From assembly GCA_937773555.1 (NCBI GenBank), contig CALJVT010000005.1:310001-374000 (forward strand): a stretch of DNA of 64,000 nucleotides, written 5' to 3'. Every line of letters begins with the position of its first letter. The stretch's first letter is position 1. This DNA comes from an uncultured Pseudomonadales bacterium (lineage in GTDB: Bacteria > Pseudomonadota > Gammaproteobacteria > Pseudomonadales > Balneatricaceae). The translations under genes and the position numbers were made by a program. The notes under the pieces were generated by a model, which did no database searches, was not told the DNA's origin, and saw only the letters and a program-made list of their open reading frames with translations. Positions 44,313 through 53,904 of this stretch are shown here, piece after piece.

Positions 44313-44897
44313 ATGCCAATTTATGCAATAGAAGACCTTATTCCTGTTGTTCACCCTAGCGCCTATGTGCACCCAACAGCAGTTATAATAGGTGACGTTA
44401 TAATTGGCCAAAACTGCTACATTGGCCCCAATGCTGTTTTACGGGGCGATTTTGGTAGAATAACCCTTAACCAAGGCTGCAATGTTCAGGACACCTGCGT
44501 GGTGCATAGCTTCCCCAATAAGGACTGCGTCATCGAACAAGACGGGCACATTGGCCACGGTGCAATCTTGCATGGTTGCCACATTGGGCGTAATGCCCTA
44601 GTGGGCATGAACGCCGTTATTATGGACGACGTAAGCATTGGTGACGAGTCCCTTGTTGCTGCCACTGCGTTTGTTAAATCTGGCTTTAAATGCCCACCAA
44701 GAAGCTTACTTGCGGGCAGCCCAGCCTCTGTAAAGCGCCAGCTTAGCGATCAAGAAGTCGATTGGAAAAGTAATGGCACACTTGAGTACCAAAACCTTAC
44801 AAAGCGCTGCCATGCCAGCTTAAAACAGGTGCAACCATTAGCTGAAATTCAGCTCAACCGACCTCGGTTTAATGCCAGTAATCATCGCCCTAAATAG
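44313..44897 (+). CDS. paaY: PaaY hexapeptide-repeat thioesterase / gamma-carbonic anhydrase-like
   Basis: PaaY is a trimeric left-handed beta-helix protein that hydrolyses pathway-derived CoA thioesters. The 194-residue protein has hexapeptide repeats (VHPTAVIIGDVIIGQNCYIGPNAVLRGDFG) and metal-binding histidines in VHSFPN and GHIGHGAILHGCHIG. The length matches PaaY rather than generic carbonic anhydrases. It is alone on the plus strand between paaG and paaZ; a 102-base gap holds its promoter and that of paaG. Confidence 0.92.
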   Translation: MPIYAIEDLIPVVHPSAYVHPTAVIIGDVIIGQNCYIGPNAVLRGDFGRITLNQGCNVQDTCVVHSFPNKDCVIEQDGHIGHGAILHGCHIGRNALVGMNAVIMDDVSIGDESLVAATAFVKSGFKCPPRSLLAGSPASVKRQLSDQEVDWKSNGTLEYQNLTKRCHASLKQVQPLAEIQLNRPRFNASNHRPK

Positions 44898-44900
44898 CGA

Positions 44901-46949
44901 TTAAAGGTGCTTGCGTTCAACTAATGTCAAAATGTCATACAATGCTACGATAACCCGATGTTGATTGCTCACCTGTACATCCCATAACACAACACCTGTT
45001 GGGCTTTTGTCTTCAGGGCGTTTGTCTTTTTTAATCTTTTTCTTGACTGTTATTTTAACTTGTATGGTATCGCCAATATGCACAGGTTCAACAAACCGCA
45101 GATTTTCTAATCCATAATTAGCTAAAACGGGGCCAGGGGCTGGATCAACAAACATTCCAGCTGCCGCTGAAATGATAAAGTAACCATGAGCAACACGCTG
45201 GCCAAATAACGAATCTTTAGCCGCTATTTCGTCAAAATGAGCATAAAAGTGGTCGCCTGACAGGCAGCCAAAATTAACAATATCAGCCTCAGTCACTGTA
45301 CGACGATGAGTGGTTAAACTTTCCCCCACTAAAAGTTCTTCAAAGTACTTACGAAACGGATGGCGATCAGTGCTAGATGTTTTAGCCCCCGGCATATATT
45401 CACGTGTAATCGCCATTAAGCTTGTTGGTGAACCTTGAATTGCCGTGCGCTGCATGTAGTGTTTAATCGCGCGAGAGCCACCCAGTTCTTCACCACCACC
45501 AGCTCGACCAGGACCACCGTGCACCAACGTAGGCAATGGCGAACCATGGCCAGTAGATTCTTTAGCACAATCACGATTAAGCACCAACATGCGGCCATGA
45601 AAGGCAGCTGCACCCATAATAATCTGGCTTGCTTCATGGTCATCGTAAGTCACAACAGACCCCACTAGGCTACCCCTTCCCATGCATGCAATGGCTATCG
45701 CTTGGTCAATAGAATCATAAGGCATGATGGTACTTACAGGCCCAAATGCTTCAATACTATGGGGTGCATCAGTAGTTAATGGTGTGCCACAGTACAAGAG
45801 TGTTGGTGGATAAAACGCATGTTGCTCTATACCGTCTCCTACCAGGTCCATGGGGGCATTATTACCACCATAGATAACCTCACAGTGCCGACCCAAGGCA
45901 GTGACAGTGTCTCGAATATCGTCACGTTGAGCGCGCCCTACCAAGGGGCCCATAGCCACACCTTCAGCGGCAGGGTCTCCCATCACAACCGTGTTTAGGC
46001 GTTCTTTTAATGCCTCAATAACTGCATTAACTTTAGTCGCAGGCACTATGGCACGGCGAATAGCCGTACATTTTTGGCCCGCTTTAGCTGTCATTTCGGT
46101 AGTAATTTCTTTTATAAATAAGCCAAACTCTGGATCATCTACACAGACGCTTTCACCCAAAATAGAACAGTTAAGCGAATCTGCTTCCATGTTAAAGGGA
46201 ATGCTGTTGTCAATAATATTAGGGTGGCAGCGTAATTTTTTACCGGTGGTGGCCGAGCCAGTAAAAGTCACCACGTCTTGTTCATTAAGATGATCTAGCA
46301 AATCACCTACACCACCACAAATTAATTGAATAGCGCCTTCGGGCAATAGCTTAGACGCCACAATCTCTTCTACCACTGCCTGCGTTAAATACGCTGAAAC
46401 CGTTGCCGGCTTCACAATAACAGGAACACCCGCTATTAAACTTGGGGCAATTTTCTCAAGCATGCCCCAGCACGGAAAATTAAACGCATTAATGTGAACT
46501 GACACCCCTTTTTTTGAGGTTAGGATGTGTCTAGCCGCAAAAGTGCCGTTAACCGAAAGAGGCTCTGGGGGCCCTTCTACAATAAACGTTTCATTAGCAA
46601 ACTCTCTTCTTGCAATACCAGAGTAGCTAAACATAGTAGCTAAGCCACCGTCTATATCAATCCAGCTATCTGTTTTTGTAGCACCCGTTTGCGATGAAAT
46701 TTTGTAAAAGTAATCTTTTTTGGTGAGTAAGTGTTTGGCTACATTTTTTACTGCATTGGCGCGCTCATGAATCGTCATTGCTGCTAACGAAGCATGACCA
46801 ATGAACCGCCCATGTTCCACCATCTTTTGAAAGTCTAAGCCTGCACTACTTACGTTACAGATGAGTTTTCCATTGACAGCATCACGTACTTCGGCGCCCC
46901 TAGGGTCACCTTCAACCCATGAACCACAAGCATAACTCTTTGATTTCAT
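44901..46949 (-). CDS. paaZ: bifunctional oxepin-CoA hydrolase / semialdehyde dehydrogenase PaaZ
   Basis: PaaZ opens the oxepin ring and oxidises the resulting aldehyde to 3-oxo-5,6-dehydrosuberyl-CoA. The 682-residue protein has an N-terminal aldehyde dehydrogenase domain ([32 protein letters not shown], the catalytic-cysteine region [10 protein letters not shown]) and a C-terminal MaoC-like hydratase (from about 530; [50 protein letters not shown]). Both halves are intact. It faces the paaK gene across a 296-base regulatory region. Confidence 0.95.
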   Translation of the reverse strand: MKSKSYACGSWVEGDPRGAEVRDAVNGKLICNVSSAGLDFQKMVEHGRFIGHASLAAMTIHERANAVKNVAKHLLTKKDYFYKISSQTGATKTDSWIDIDGGLATMFSYSGIARREFANETFIVEGPPEPLSVNGTFAARHILTSKKGVSVHINAFNFPCWGMLEKIAPSLIAGVPVIVKPATVSAYLTQAVVEEIVASKLLPEGAIQLICGGVGDLLDHLNEQDVVTFTGSATTGKKLRCHPNIIDNSIPFNMEADSLNCSILGESVCVDDPEFGLFIKEITTEMTAKAGQKCTAIRRAIVPATKVNAVIEALKERLNTVVMGDPAAEGVAMGPLVGRAQRDDIRDTVTALGRHCEVIYGGNNAPMDLVGDGIEQHAFYPPTLLYCGTPLTTDAPHSIEAFGPVSTIMPYDSIDQAIAIACMGRGSLVGSVVTYDDHEASQIIMGAAAFHGRMLVLNRDCAKESTGHGSPLPTLVHGGPGRAGGGEELGGSRAIKHYMQRTAIQGSPTSLMAITREYMPGAKTSSTDRHPFRKYFEELLVGESLTTHRRTVTEADIVNFGCLSGDHFYAHFDEIAAKDSLFGQRVAHGYFIISAAAGMFVDPAPGPVLANYGLENLRFVEPVHIGDTIQVKITVKKKIKKDKRPEDKSPTGVVLWDVQVSNQHRVIVALYDILTLVERKHL

Positions 46950-47009
46950 TGTTTAACTCTCGCCAAAAAGCAGGGCTGGATACCGTACTTAAAAAAGGAC
47001 TTATCTACC

Positions 47010-47056
47010 TTAATGATACATCTAAATTAGATTAAGTCAAATTTATGTATCGTTAA
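47010..47056. promoter_or_regulatory. imperfect inverted repeat, candidate PaaX site
   Basis: TTAATGATACAT (47010-47021) and ATGTATCGTTAA (47045-47056) are complementary except for one pair, separated by 23 bases, in the paaZ-paaK divergent region. A related TACATCTAAAT occurs here and again at 47142. Confidence 0.5.
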
Positions 47057-47134
47057 TATTAAATCACCACTTGCCGCCTAAATGAGAAAGAAACACCATT
47101 TAAAACTGGCCTTTATACAGGTCAATTGCAACAC

Positions 47135-47155
47135 ATTAAGGTACATCTAAATACC
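47135..47155. promoter_or_regulatory. second copy of the TACATCTAAAT motif
   Basis: The run ATTAAGGTACATCTAAATAC repeats the 11 bases TACATCTAAAT found at 47017-47027 in the same orientation, also preceded by TTAA. It lies just upstream of the large palindrome. Confidence 0.45.
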
Positions 47156-47161
47156 ATTGTG

Positions 47162-47195
47162 ATACACTTTATTGATAAAGATCAATAAAGTGTAT
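47162..47195. promoter_or_regulatory. perfect 15-bp-arm palindrome upstream of paaK, candidate PaaX operator
   Basis: ATACACTTTATTGAT (47162-47176) and ATCAATAAAGTGTAT (47181-47195) are exact reverse complements around AAAG. The second half overlaps a promoter-like TTGATA...TTATAT pair with 17-base spacing (47172-47200), so a protein bound here would block RNA polymerase at paaK. Confidence 0.6.
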
Positions 47196-47245
47196 TATAT
47201 CATTTTAAGTGGTCGATTGAGTTAAACTATTTTTTGGGGTGGGGT

Positions 47246-48538
47246 ATGTCAGGTGAAAACATAGGCTTTGATGCCATTGAAACAGCAAGCTTGGATGAAC
47301 TACGTCATCTACAACTGCAAGGCCTAAAGCAAACACTTGAATATGCTTACAACAATTCCCCTGTATACAAAAGAAAGTTTGATGACGAGGGTGTACATCC
47401 AGATGATTTCATCACCCTTGAGGACATTAGTAAATTTCCTTTTACCACTAAATCTGACTTACGCGACAACTACCCTTTCGGCATGTACTGCACACCCATG
47501 GAGCAAATTGTCCGAGTTCATGCTTCAAGTGGAACCACTGGCAAACCCACCGTCGTTGGCTACACCCAAAAAGACATCGATATCTGGGCCCACTTGGTAG
47601 CGCGATCAATTTATGCTGCAGGCGGCAGGCCAAAGGATAAGGTACATATATCTTATGGGTATGGATTATTCACTGGCGGCCTAGGCGCGCATTATGGCGC
47701 TGAACGATTGGGCTGCACTGTTATTCCGGTGAGTGGCGGTCAAACTGAAAAACAAGTTCAATTGATCAAAGATTTTGACCCCGACATCATTATGGTAACA
47801 CCGTCTTATATGTTAAATATCTCTGATGAAATCTATCGCCAGGGCATTGATCCTAAAAAGTTGGCATTACGTACCGGCATTTTTGGTGCAGAGCCTTGGA
47901 CCAACGCTATGCGCGAAGATATTCAGAATCGCATGGCGATAGATGCAGTAGACATTTATGGCTTATCAGAAATAATGGGGCCAGGTGTGGCCCAAGAATG
48001 CATTGAAACAAAAGATGGGCCTACCATATGGGAAGATCATTTTTACCCAGAAATAGTTGACCCCATAACAGGTGAAGTGTTACCAGAGGGCGAAGAAGGC
48101 GAACTTGTATTTACCAGCTTGTCAAAAGAAGCCATGCCAATGATCCGTTATCGCACCCGAGACCTTACTCGTTTATTGCCCGGCTCAGCCAGAACAATGC
48201 GCCGCATGGATAAAATAACAGGCCGCAGTGATGACATGTTGATCATTCGTGGTGTTAACGTTTTCCCAAGCCAGATTGAAGAACAGGTGTGTGCTATTGA
48301 AGGACTTGCGCCACATTATTTAATCGAAGTAGACAAACAAGGAAACATGGACACGGTAACAGTTAGAGTTGAGTCTGAGTCAGGACAGTCGACACAAACT
48401 AACGAACAATTAATTAACTTACTGAGCCATAAAATAAAAACTTTTATCGGCATCTCTGCAACTATCGTCATTGAAGCTCCCCAACAGTTACCCCGCTCCG
48501 AAGGCAAGGCAAAGCGAGTTATCGACCACAGAATTTAG
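47246..48538 (+). CDS. paaK: phenylacetate--CoA ligase
   Basis: PaaK activates phenylacetate to phenylacetyl-CoA with ATP, the entry step and the source of the PaaX effector. The 430-residue AMP-forming ligase has the phosphate loop VHASSGTTGKPTVVGYT near residues 86-102, GIFGAEPWT, IYGLSEIMGPGVAQEC and the hinge ITGRSDDMLIIRGVNVFPSQIEE. ATG 47246 is preferred over a TTG four codons upstream. It is transcribed away from paaZ, and the large palindrome lies about 50 bases before it. Confidence 0.95.
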   Translation: MSGENIGFDAIETASLDELRHLQLQGLKQTLEYAYNNSPVYKRKFDDEGVHPDDFITLEDISKFPFTTKSDLRDNYPFGMYCTPMEQIVRVHASSGTTGKPTVVGYTQKDIDIWAHLVARSIYAAGGRPKDKVHISYGYGLFTGGLGAHYGAERLGCTVIPVSGGQTEKQVQLIKDFDPDIIMVTPSYMLNISDEIYRQGIDPKKLALRTGIFGAEPWTNAMREDIQNRMAIDAVDIYGLSEIMGPGVAQECIETKDGPTIWEDHFYPEIVDPITGEVLPEGEEGELVFTSLSKEAMPMIRYRTRDLTRLLPGSARTMRRMDKITGRSDDMLIIRGVNVFPSQIEEQVCAIEGLAPHYLIEVDKQGNMDTVTVRVESESGQSTQTNEQLINLLSHKIKTFIGISATIVIEAPQQLPRSEGKAKRVIDHRI

Positions 48539-48563
48539 TAATCTTACTACCCCAAAGGGCCTA

Positions 48564-49001
48564 TTACTTAGCGAACAACTGGCCCAAGTCTGCAAAGGCT
48601 TTAAATTCTAGTGCATTGCCACTAGGGTCGCTAAAGAATAAGGTAGACTGCTCTCCTGCTTCGCCCTTAAAACGAGTGTGAGGCTCAATAATAAACGTCA
48701 CTTTGCCCGTTAACCTTTGTGCCAATTGCTGCCAGTCCTCTAGTGTAAGCACTACACCAAAATGCGGAACTGGAACCCCTTTGCCGTCAACCCCATTAAC
48801 ATGAACAGAAACTTTACCTTCTGGCCCCAGGTTTGGATTAAGATGCGTCACTAACTGATGGCCATAAAGGTTCCAGTCAATCCATTCTTCGCTAGAGCGA
48901 CCCTCGCTCAAACCCAGTAATTGCCCATAAAAAACCCTTGATTCAGCAATATTTCTTACCGGAACAGCAAGATGAAAAGGACGTATTGGTGAATTAGGCA
49001 T
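48564..49001 (-). CDS. VOC-family (glyoxalase/dioxygenase-like) protein
   Basis: This 145-residue vicinal-oxygen-chelate protein has two beta-alpha-beta-beta-beta modules, starting FHLAVPVRNIAESRVFYGQLLG and ending LFFSDPSGNALEFKAF, with metal-ligand-like His and Glu at the expected ends (FHLAV, HFGVVL, ALEFK). The substrate is unknown. It converges with paaK and is upstream of nothing obvious on its strand; it could be part of the add transcript only by read-through from the other side. The family is confident. Confidence 0.85.
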   Translation of the reverse strand: MPNSPIRPFHLAVPVRNIAESRVFYGQLLGLSEGRSSEEWIDWNLYGHQLVTHLNPNLGPEGKVSVHVNGVDGKGVPVPHFGVVLTLEDWQQLAQRLTGKVTFIIEPHTRFKGEAGEQSTLFFSDPSGNALEFKAFADLGQLFAK

Positions 49002-49036
49002 AATGTTCTCCCATTAATGTTAAGCGTCTGCAATTG

Positions 49037-50035
49037 TTAACCAATAACTGCCAACAGCCGTGTCTTAGTGTTTACATCCGCAAACGACGCTTTCATAGCC
49101 ATGCGAGAAATGTTGCGCAGCTGCTCTAGGTCTAAACCAAAGTCCTGTGCACCAGATTGATATTCAGCACCCACAGTAGTGGCAAAGAAAGGGGGATCAT
49201 CTGAGTTAAGGCTTGTGCTAATGCCTGCTTGCAGTATTTTATTGAGAGGGTGGCTGGCGAGGTCTGGGTAAACAGACAAAGCAATATTGCTGCCAGGGCA
49301 TACTTCTAGGGCAATGCCACGTTCAGCCAGTTCTAACATAAGCGTTGGATCTTCAGCACTGCGCACACCATGGCCAATGCGTGTCACTGGCAAGTTATCA
49401 ATAGCGTCCCACACGCTTTCAGGGCCTAGTACTTCACCTGCATGGGTAGTACAGGCAAAGCCAGCTGCAAAAGCAATATTAAAAGCTGGAGCAAAGTCGG
49501 CTTGAGTAAACATAGATTCATTGCCTCCCATACCAAAACCCACAATATATGGATGAGGATTATCTGCAAGCTGCTGCGCTACCACAACGGCTTGCTCTGG
49601 GCCTAAGTGGCGTATGCAAGAGACGATTAAACGACCCACAATACCAAAGTCTCGCTCGGCATCGTTAATGCCCTCAACACAGCCGGATAGCATGTCGTCA
49701 TAACTCATACCTACAGCAGCAGCATGGTCTGGAGAAATAAATGTTTCCGCATAAATGGTGCCTTCTGCCGCACACTGCGCCATATAGGTATACATAATAT
49801 CGCGATAGTCTTGGGCTTTGCGTAGGCAAAAGCTGGCTTCATCATAAGCTTGCAAAAACTCAACAAAGTTACTCCATGCAAACATGTCATCCGTGGTAAA
49901 CAAACCGTTTTTAAGGCTAATGCCATTACGTTCTGCAATGGCGCGGACAAGCTCTGGCTGAATGCAACCCTCTAGGTGGCTATGAAGTTCTACCTTAGGC
50001 AGTTGTTGAATTTGCTTATGTAATAGTTCGGACAT
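49037..50035 (-). CDS. add: adenosine deaminase
   Basis: Adenosine deaminase converts adenosine or deoxyadenosine to inosine or deoxyinosine. The 332-residue zinc enzyme has VELHSHLEGC (HxH ligands), CTTHAGEV (histidine ligand and catalytic glutamate), RIGHGVRSAED and SLNSDDPPFF (Asp pair). ATG 50035 is chosen over a GTG 15 bases upstream because ACGAG precedes it. It is the last gene of the nucleoside run, 31 bases after deoB, feeding purine phosphorylase. Confidence 0.92.
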   Translation of the reverse strand: MSELLHKQIQQLPKVELHSHLEGCIQPELVRAIAERNGISLKNGLFTTDDMFAWSNFVEFLQAYDEASFCLRKAQDYRDIMYTYMAQCAAEGTIYAETFISPDHAAAVGMSYDDMLSGCVEGINDAERDFGIVGRLIVSCIRHLGPEQAVVVAQQLADNPHPYIVGFGMGGNESMFTQADFAPAFNIAFAAGFACTTHAGEVLGPESVWDAIDNLPVTRIGHGVRSAEDPTLMLELAERGIALEVCPGSNIALSVYPDLASHPLNKILQAGISTSLNSDDPPFFATTVGAEYQSGAQDFGLDLEQLRNISRMAMKASFADVNTKTRLLAVIG

Positions 50036-50065
50036 GAAATACTCGTTCACTTTAGTAATAAAAAT

Positions 50066-51295
50066 TTAATTTAACTCGCAGGCAGTGCCGTAGTTTAAGG
50101 GCACCAAACCTAAGTGCTGCGCTACAGTTTGTCCCATATCAGCAAAACTTGCTCTTTCTCCTAAGTTGACAGATTGCACAGGAGCGCCACAATGGTTGCC
50201 GTAGAAAACGACAGGCACATGCTCACGAGTATGGTGGGAACCAGGCCACGTGGGGTCGCACCCGTGGTCTGCACTGAGCAACACTAGATCTTGCTGTTCT
50301 AACCTAGCTTCTATTTCTGGTAGTCTGGCATCAAACTCTTCTAGAGCATTCGCGTAGCCTGCAACGTCACGGCGATGGCCATACTTGCTATCAAAATCAA
50401 CAAGATTGACAAATAACAAGCCTTCTTTAACCTTATCCATTTGATCTAGCAATTGGTCTACTAGTCCATTGTTACTTGCTGCTTTCACTGTGTAGGTGAC
50501 ACCTTTGTGAGCAAATATGTCACCCACTTTGCCTACAGAGACTACGGTACCCTGTTGATCTTGGATATGATCCAAAAGTGTGGGGCCTGTAGGCGGTGTG
50601 GTTAAATCTCTGCGGTTGGCAGTGCGTTCAAAATCAGCACCGCAGGTTCCAGTAAAAGGCCGCGCAATAACCCGGGTTACATTGAGTGGGTCGACTAACT
50701 TTTTGGCAACCTCACACAAAGCGTAAAGCTTCTCAAGGCCAAATGTGTTTTCGTGGGCTGCAATTTGAAATACCGAATCAGCAGAAGTGTAACAAATGGG
50801 GAAGCCCGTTCGCATGTGTTCTTCACCGTATTCGACTAACACCTCTGTGCCCGAACTATGCTTGTTCGCTAAGGTGCCAGCAATGTTGCCTTGGGCCAGC
50901 AAGTCTTGCATCAGTTGAGCTGGAAAACAATTGTCTTGTTCAGGGAAGGTGCCCCATTCAAATGGTACTGGCAGGCCACAAATTTCCCAATGGCCACTGG
51001 GCGTATCTTTACCACTACTCACTTCTACAGCATGGCCATAGGCGCCTTCAACATTAAAGTGAGTTTTAAGAGGTAAGCTATGTTTACGGCTGCCTACAGA
51101 TGCTGCACCTAATCCCCAGCGCAATAAGTTTGGTATTTTGAGAGAGCCGTTACGTTGCTCGTTATTGGCCAATCCAGCCTCACACGCCTCTACAATATGA
51201 CCAAAGGTATCAGCATTTTGGTCACCATATTTGCCAGCATCAGCACTCGCACCGAGGCCCAATGAATCTAATATTATAATGATGGCTCTGTTCAT
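50066..51295 (-). CDS. deoB: phosphopentomutase
   Basis: DeoB isomerises (deoxy)ribose-1-phosphate to the 5-phosphate. The 409-residue alkaline-phosphatase-superfamily enzyme starts MNRAIIIILDSLGLGASADAGKYGDQNADTFGH and has the metal-binding LLSADHGCDPTWPGSHHTREHVPV and FVNLVDFDSKYGHRRD. The ATG at 51295 is the family start; upstream in-frame codons reach towards deoA and are not used. It is downstream of deoA in the deo run. Confidence 0.94.
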   Translation of the reverse strand: MNRAIIIILDSLGLGASADAGKYGDQNADTFGHIVEACEAGLANNEQRNGSLKIPNLLRWGLGAASVGSRKHSLPLKTHFNVEGAYGHAVEVSSGKDTPSGHWEICGLPVPFEWGTFPEQDNCFPAQLMQDLLAQGNIAGTLANKHSSGTEVLVEYGEEHMRTGFPICYTSADSVFQIAAHENTFGLEKLYALCEVAKKLVDPLNVTRVIARPFTGTCGADFERTANRRDLTTPPTGPTLLDHIQDQQGTVVSVGKVGDIFAHKGVTYTVKAASNNGLVDQLLDQMDKVKEGLLFVNLVDFDSKYGHRRDVAGYANALEEFDARLPEIEARLEQQDLVLLSADHGCDPTWPGSHHTREHVPVVFYGNHCGAPVQSVNLGERASFADMGQTVAQHLGLVPLNYGTACELN

Positions 51296-51351
51296 AATTC
51301 TGTCTTTATAGTTTAGTAACCTCACCTTAAGCAGGGCCACATGTTTAATGG

Positions 51352-52686
51352 CTAAGCTTGATAAAGCTCTTTCACTAAGGGGTCAATAGCAGATGCGTGA
51401 GCATTTAATTGGATTAAATGAGGCAGCTGTTGTTTAACTAGGGATAATTGGTCCACATTTCGAACATGAGCTACAGCGAGGGCTTGGCCCTGCTCAATAT
51501 AATCACCCATTTGAACCATTTTGCTTAGGCCTACTGCATAATCAATTGGATCGTCGGCTTTACTACGTCCTGCCTTGAGGTTAACCAATGACAAGCCTAT
51601 GCCACGAACATCCATAGCCGACACATAACCAGATTGCAACGCAAAAATAGGTTTAACAATAGGTGCTTGGGGTAGATAAAGTGCTGGTTTTTCGAGTAAG
51701 TCTGAAGGCCCACCAAGGCCTACTACCATGTCTGCAAAGACCTGTGCTGCATAGCCTTCATTGAGCGCTGCAGTGGCTTTAGTTCTTGCAATATCTAAGC
51801 TTTCTGCTGCACCACTGATGTCTAGCATGTGGGCAGCCAGTTCAAGAGTAATATCGAGTAAGCGTGGATCTGCCTGAGCTGGATTAAGCAAAAAATCAAT
51901 ACATTCGGCTATTTCCACAGCATTACCAACATTACGGCCTAATACCTGATTCATGTCAGTTATTAGGCAACGTGTTGGTACACCTGCACCTGTCGCTACT
52001 TGCGAAATGCTGCGACTTAATTCTTGTGCCATCGTCATTTCTGCTGCAAACGCACCGTTACCAGTTTTCACGTCCATCACTAGTGCATCTAAGCCTGCAG
52101 CAAGCTTTTTAGACAAGATAGACGCTGTAATTAAATCAATAGATTCCACAGTTGCAGTAACGTCACGGGTGGCATAAAGGCGCTGGTCCGCTGGCGCTAG
52201 CTCAGCAGTTTGGCCAATAATGGCGCAGCCAACACGCTTTACTAAAGACTGGAACACGTCTTCGTTGGGGTAAGCGTTGTAACCTGGAATACTGTCAAAT
52301 TTATCTAGCGTACCCCCCGTGTGGCCCAAGCCACGGCCAGAAATCATGGGTACGTATGCTCCACACGCTGCCACAATAGGCCCAAGCATCAGGCTAACTT
52401 TATCGCCTACGCCGCCAGTAGAGTGCTTATCGACAACAGGGCCATTAAGGCCTATATGCTGCCAGCTTAATACTTTCCCAGAGTGCATCATTTGTTGAGT
52501 TAGGGTGATGCGCTCTGCCATAGTCATGCCTTGCTGGAAGACCACCATAGCAAATGCGCCTAGCTGAGCATCACTCAACTGTCCGTTGGTGATGCCTTTA
52601 ACCATGAAGGTAATTTCGGCATCTGTAAGTGCAAGGCCATCGCGCTTTTTGCGAATTAGCTCTTGTGGCAAATAAATGGATGTCAC
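51352..52686 (-). CDS. deoA: thymidine phosphorylase
   Basis: DeoA phosphorolyses thymidine and deoxyuridine to base and deoxyribose-1-phosphate. The 444-residue dimeric enzyme has the signature DKHSTGGVGDKVSLMLGPIVA, SGRGLGHTGGTLDKFDSIPGYNA and a C-terminal lipoyl-like domain ending in QLNAHASAIDPL. It overlaps the purine phosphorylase stop by ATGA. The length equals the family norm. Confidence 0.95.
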   Translation of the reverse strand: MTSIYLPQELIRKKRDGLALTDAEITFMVKGITNGQLSDAQLGAFAMVVFQQGMTMAERITLTQQMMHSGKVLSWQHIGLNGPVVDKHSTGGVGDKVSLMLGPIVAACGAYVPMISGRGLGHTGGTLDKFDSIPGYNAYPNEDVFQSLVKRVGCAIIGQTAELAPADQRLYATRDVTATVESIDLITASILSKKLAAGLDALVMDVKTGNGAFAAEMTMAQELSRSISQVATGAGVPTRCLITDMNQVLGRNVGNAVEIAECIDFLLNPAQADPRLLDITLELAAHMLDISGAAESLDIARTKATAALNEGYAAQVFADMVVGLGGPSDLLEKPALYLPQAPIVKPIFALQSGYVSAMDVRGIGLSLVNLKAGRSKADDPIDYAVGLSKMVQMGDYIEQGQALAVAHVRNVDQLSLVKQQLPHLIQLNAHASAIDPLVKELYQA

Positions 52687-53498
52687 ACTGGCACCTCATA
52701 GTTCTGCAAGAAGGCATTTAATAACCGTTCTACATCTTCAGTTGCCATTTTGGCATATTCCATGGTTTGTTCATGGCTCAATGGTGTTGGGCTCATACCA
52801 GAGGCGTAATTAGTAACAATAGATAAAGCACATACGGGTAAACCTTGATGTCTGGCTAAAATAACCTCTGGCACAGTAGACATACCTACGGCTTGAGCCC
52901 CAAGTACTTTAAGTGCCCGAATTTCTGCTGGGGTTTCAAAGTGAGGGCCACACATCCACGCGTAAACTCCTTCGTGTAAGGTCACATTATTAGCCCTAGC
53001 AGCACTTCGCATAGCATCGTTCAACCCATGGTGATAGGCCTGCGTCATGTCTACAAAACGTTGGTTACCTTGGGCACCAAATAACGGCGATACGCCCGTC
53101 ATATTAATGTGATCGGTGAGTAACATTACACTTCCAGGCCCAGCATCAGTAACCATACTGCCTGCTGCATTAGTAAGAACAAGGGCTTCACAACCCATCG
53201 CTTTAAACGTTTGAATAGCAACGGCCATTGCATCAGCGTGGCCATGTTCATAATAATGGGCTCGGCCCTGCAGCACAGCTACACGGGTATTTCCCACATG
53301 GCCTAGTACTAAACGACCTGCATGGCCACCCACACCAGCTTGAGGAAACCCAGGTAACTCATCAAAACTAATACTAGCTACGGCATTAACTTGGTCTGCA
53401 AAAGGCCCCAAACCAGAACCAAGCACCATACCCACTTGTGGCACAAAACTGCTGGCAAGACGATTAATAACAGCGATACAGGCATCTACCTGACTCAT
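52683..53498 (-). CDS. punA: purine-nucleoside phosphorylase (trimeric type)
   Basis: This enzyme phosphorolyses inosine and guanosine or their deoxy forms. The 271-residue protein has VGMVLGSGLGPFAD (phosphate loop), FPQAGVGGHAGRLVLG, the LTNAAGSM stretch and SIVTNYASGM (purine-binding Asn), matching the low-molecular-mass trimeric PNP class rather than hexameric DeoD. ATG 53498 overlaps the cdd stop by ATGA; the frame upstream runs inside cdd and is not used. It feeds deoB. Confidence 0.92.
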   Translation of the reverse strand: MSQVDACIAVINRLASSFVPQVGMVLGSGLGPFADQVNAVASISFDELPGFPQAGVGGHAGRLVLGHVGNTRVAVLQGRAHYYEHGHADAMAVAIQTFKAMGCEALVLTNAAGSMVTDAGPGSVMLLTDHINMTGVSPLFGAQGNQRFVDMTQAYHHGLNDAMRSAARANNVTLHEGVYAWMCGPHFETPAEIRALKVLGAQAVGMSTVPEVILARHQGLPVCALSIVTNYASGMSPTPLSHEQTMEYAKMATEDVERLLNAFLQNYEVPV

Positions 53499-53902
53499 AA
53501 TAAGAACTCCGGCCCAAAGGCATGGGGCAGCAATTCTCCAAGGGCTAAGCGTTGCTGCACCCCCGCAGGAGAACACAAGATAACAGGCGTATTGTTATCA
53601 GAAAATTCTCGAATACGCTGCCGGCAGCCACCGCAGGGCGTGGCACCTTGGTCATCTTGGCTCATAATATATATTTTTTGTATCCGTTGATGCCCTGCAA
53701 TCACCATAGCTGCAATAGCAGCGGTCTCTGCACAGTTACCTTCTGGGTAGCTGGCGTTTTCAACATTACAGCCGGCAAAAGTTTCACCGTTTTGGGTTAC
53801 CACTAAAGCGCCAACTGGATAATTAGAGTATGGCGCATAAGCCTTAGCCATGGCCTGTTTTGCACCATTGATATAATCAGTTTCAGTGGGTAGAGAAGAC
53901 AT
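53495..53902 (-). CDS. cdd: cytidine deaminase
   Basis: Cdd deaminates cytidine and deoxycytidine. The 135-residue protein is the short homotetrameric type, with the active-site zinc ligands in NCAETAAI (Cys-Ala-Glu) and PCGGCRQ, and the substrate motif CNVENASYPEGN. It is coupled both ways: two bases after the permease stop and overlapping punA by ATGA. Confidence 0.95.
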   Translation of the reverse strand: MSSLPTETDYINGAKQAMAKAYAPYSNYPVGALVVTQNGETFAGCNVENASYPEGNCAETAAIAAMVIAGHQRIQKIYIMSQDDQGATPCGGCRQRIREFSDNNTPVILCSPAGVQQRLALGELLPHAFGPEFLL

Positions 53903-53904
53903 GG

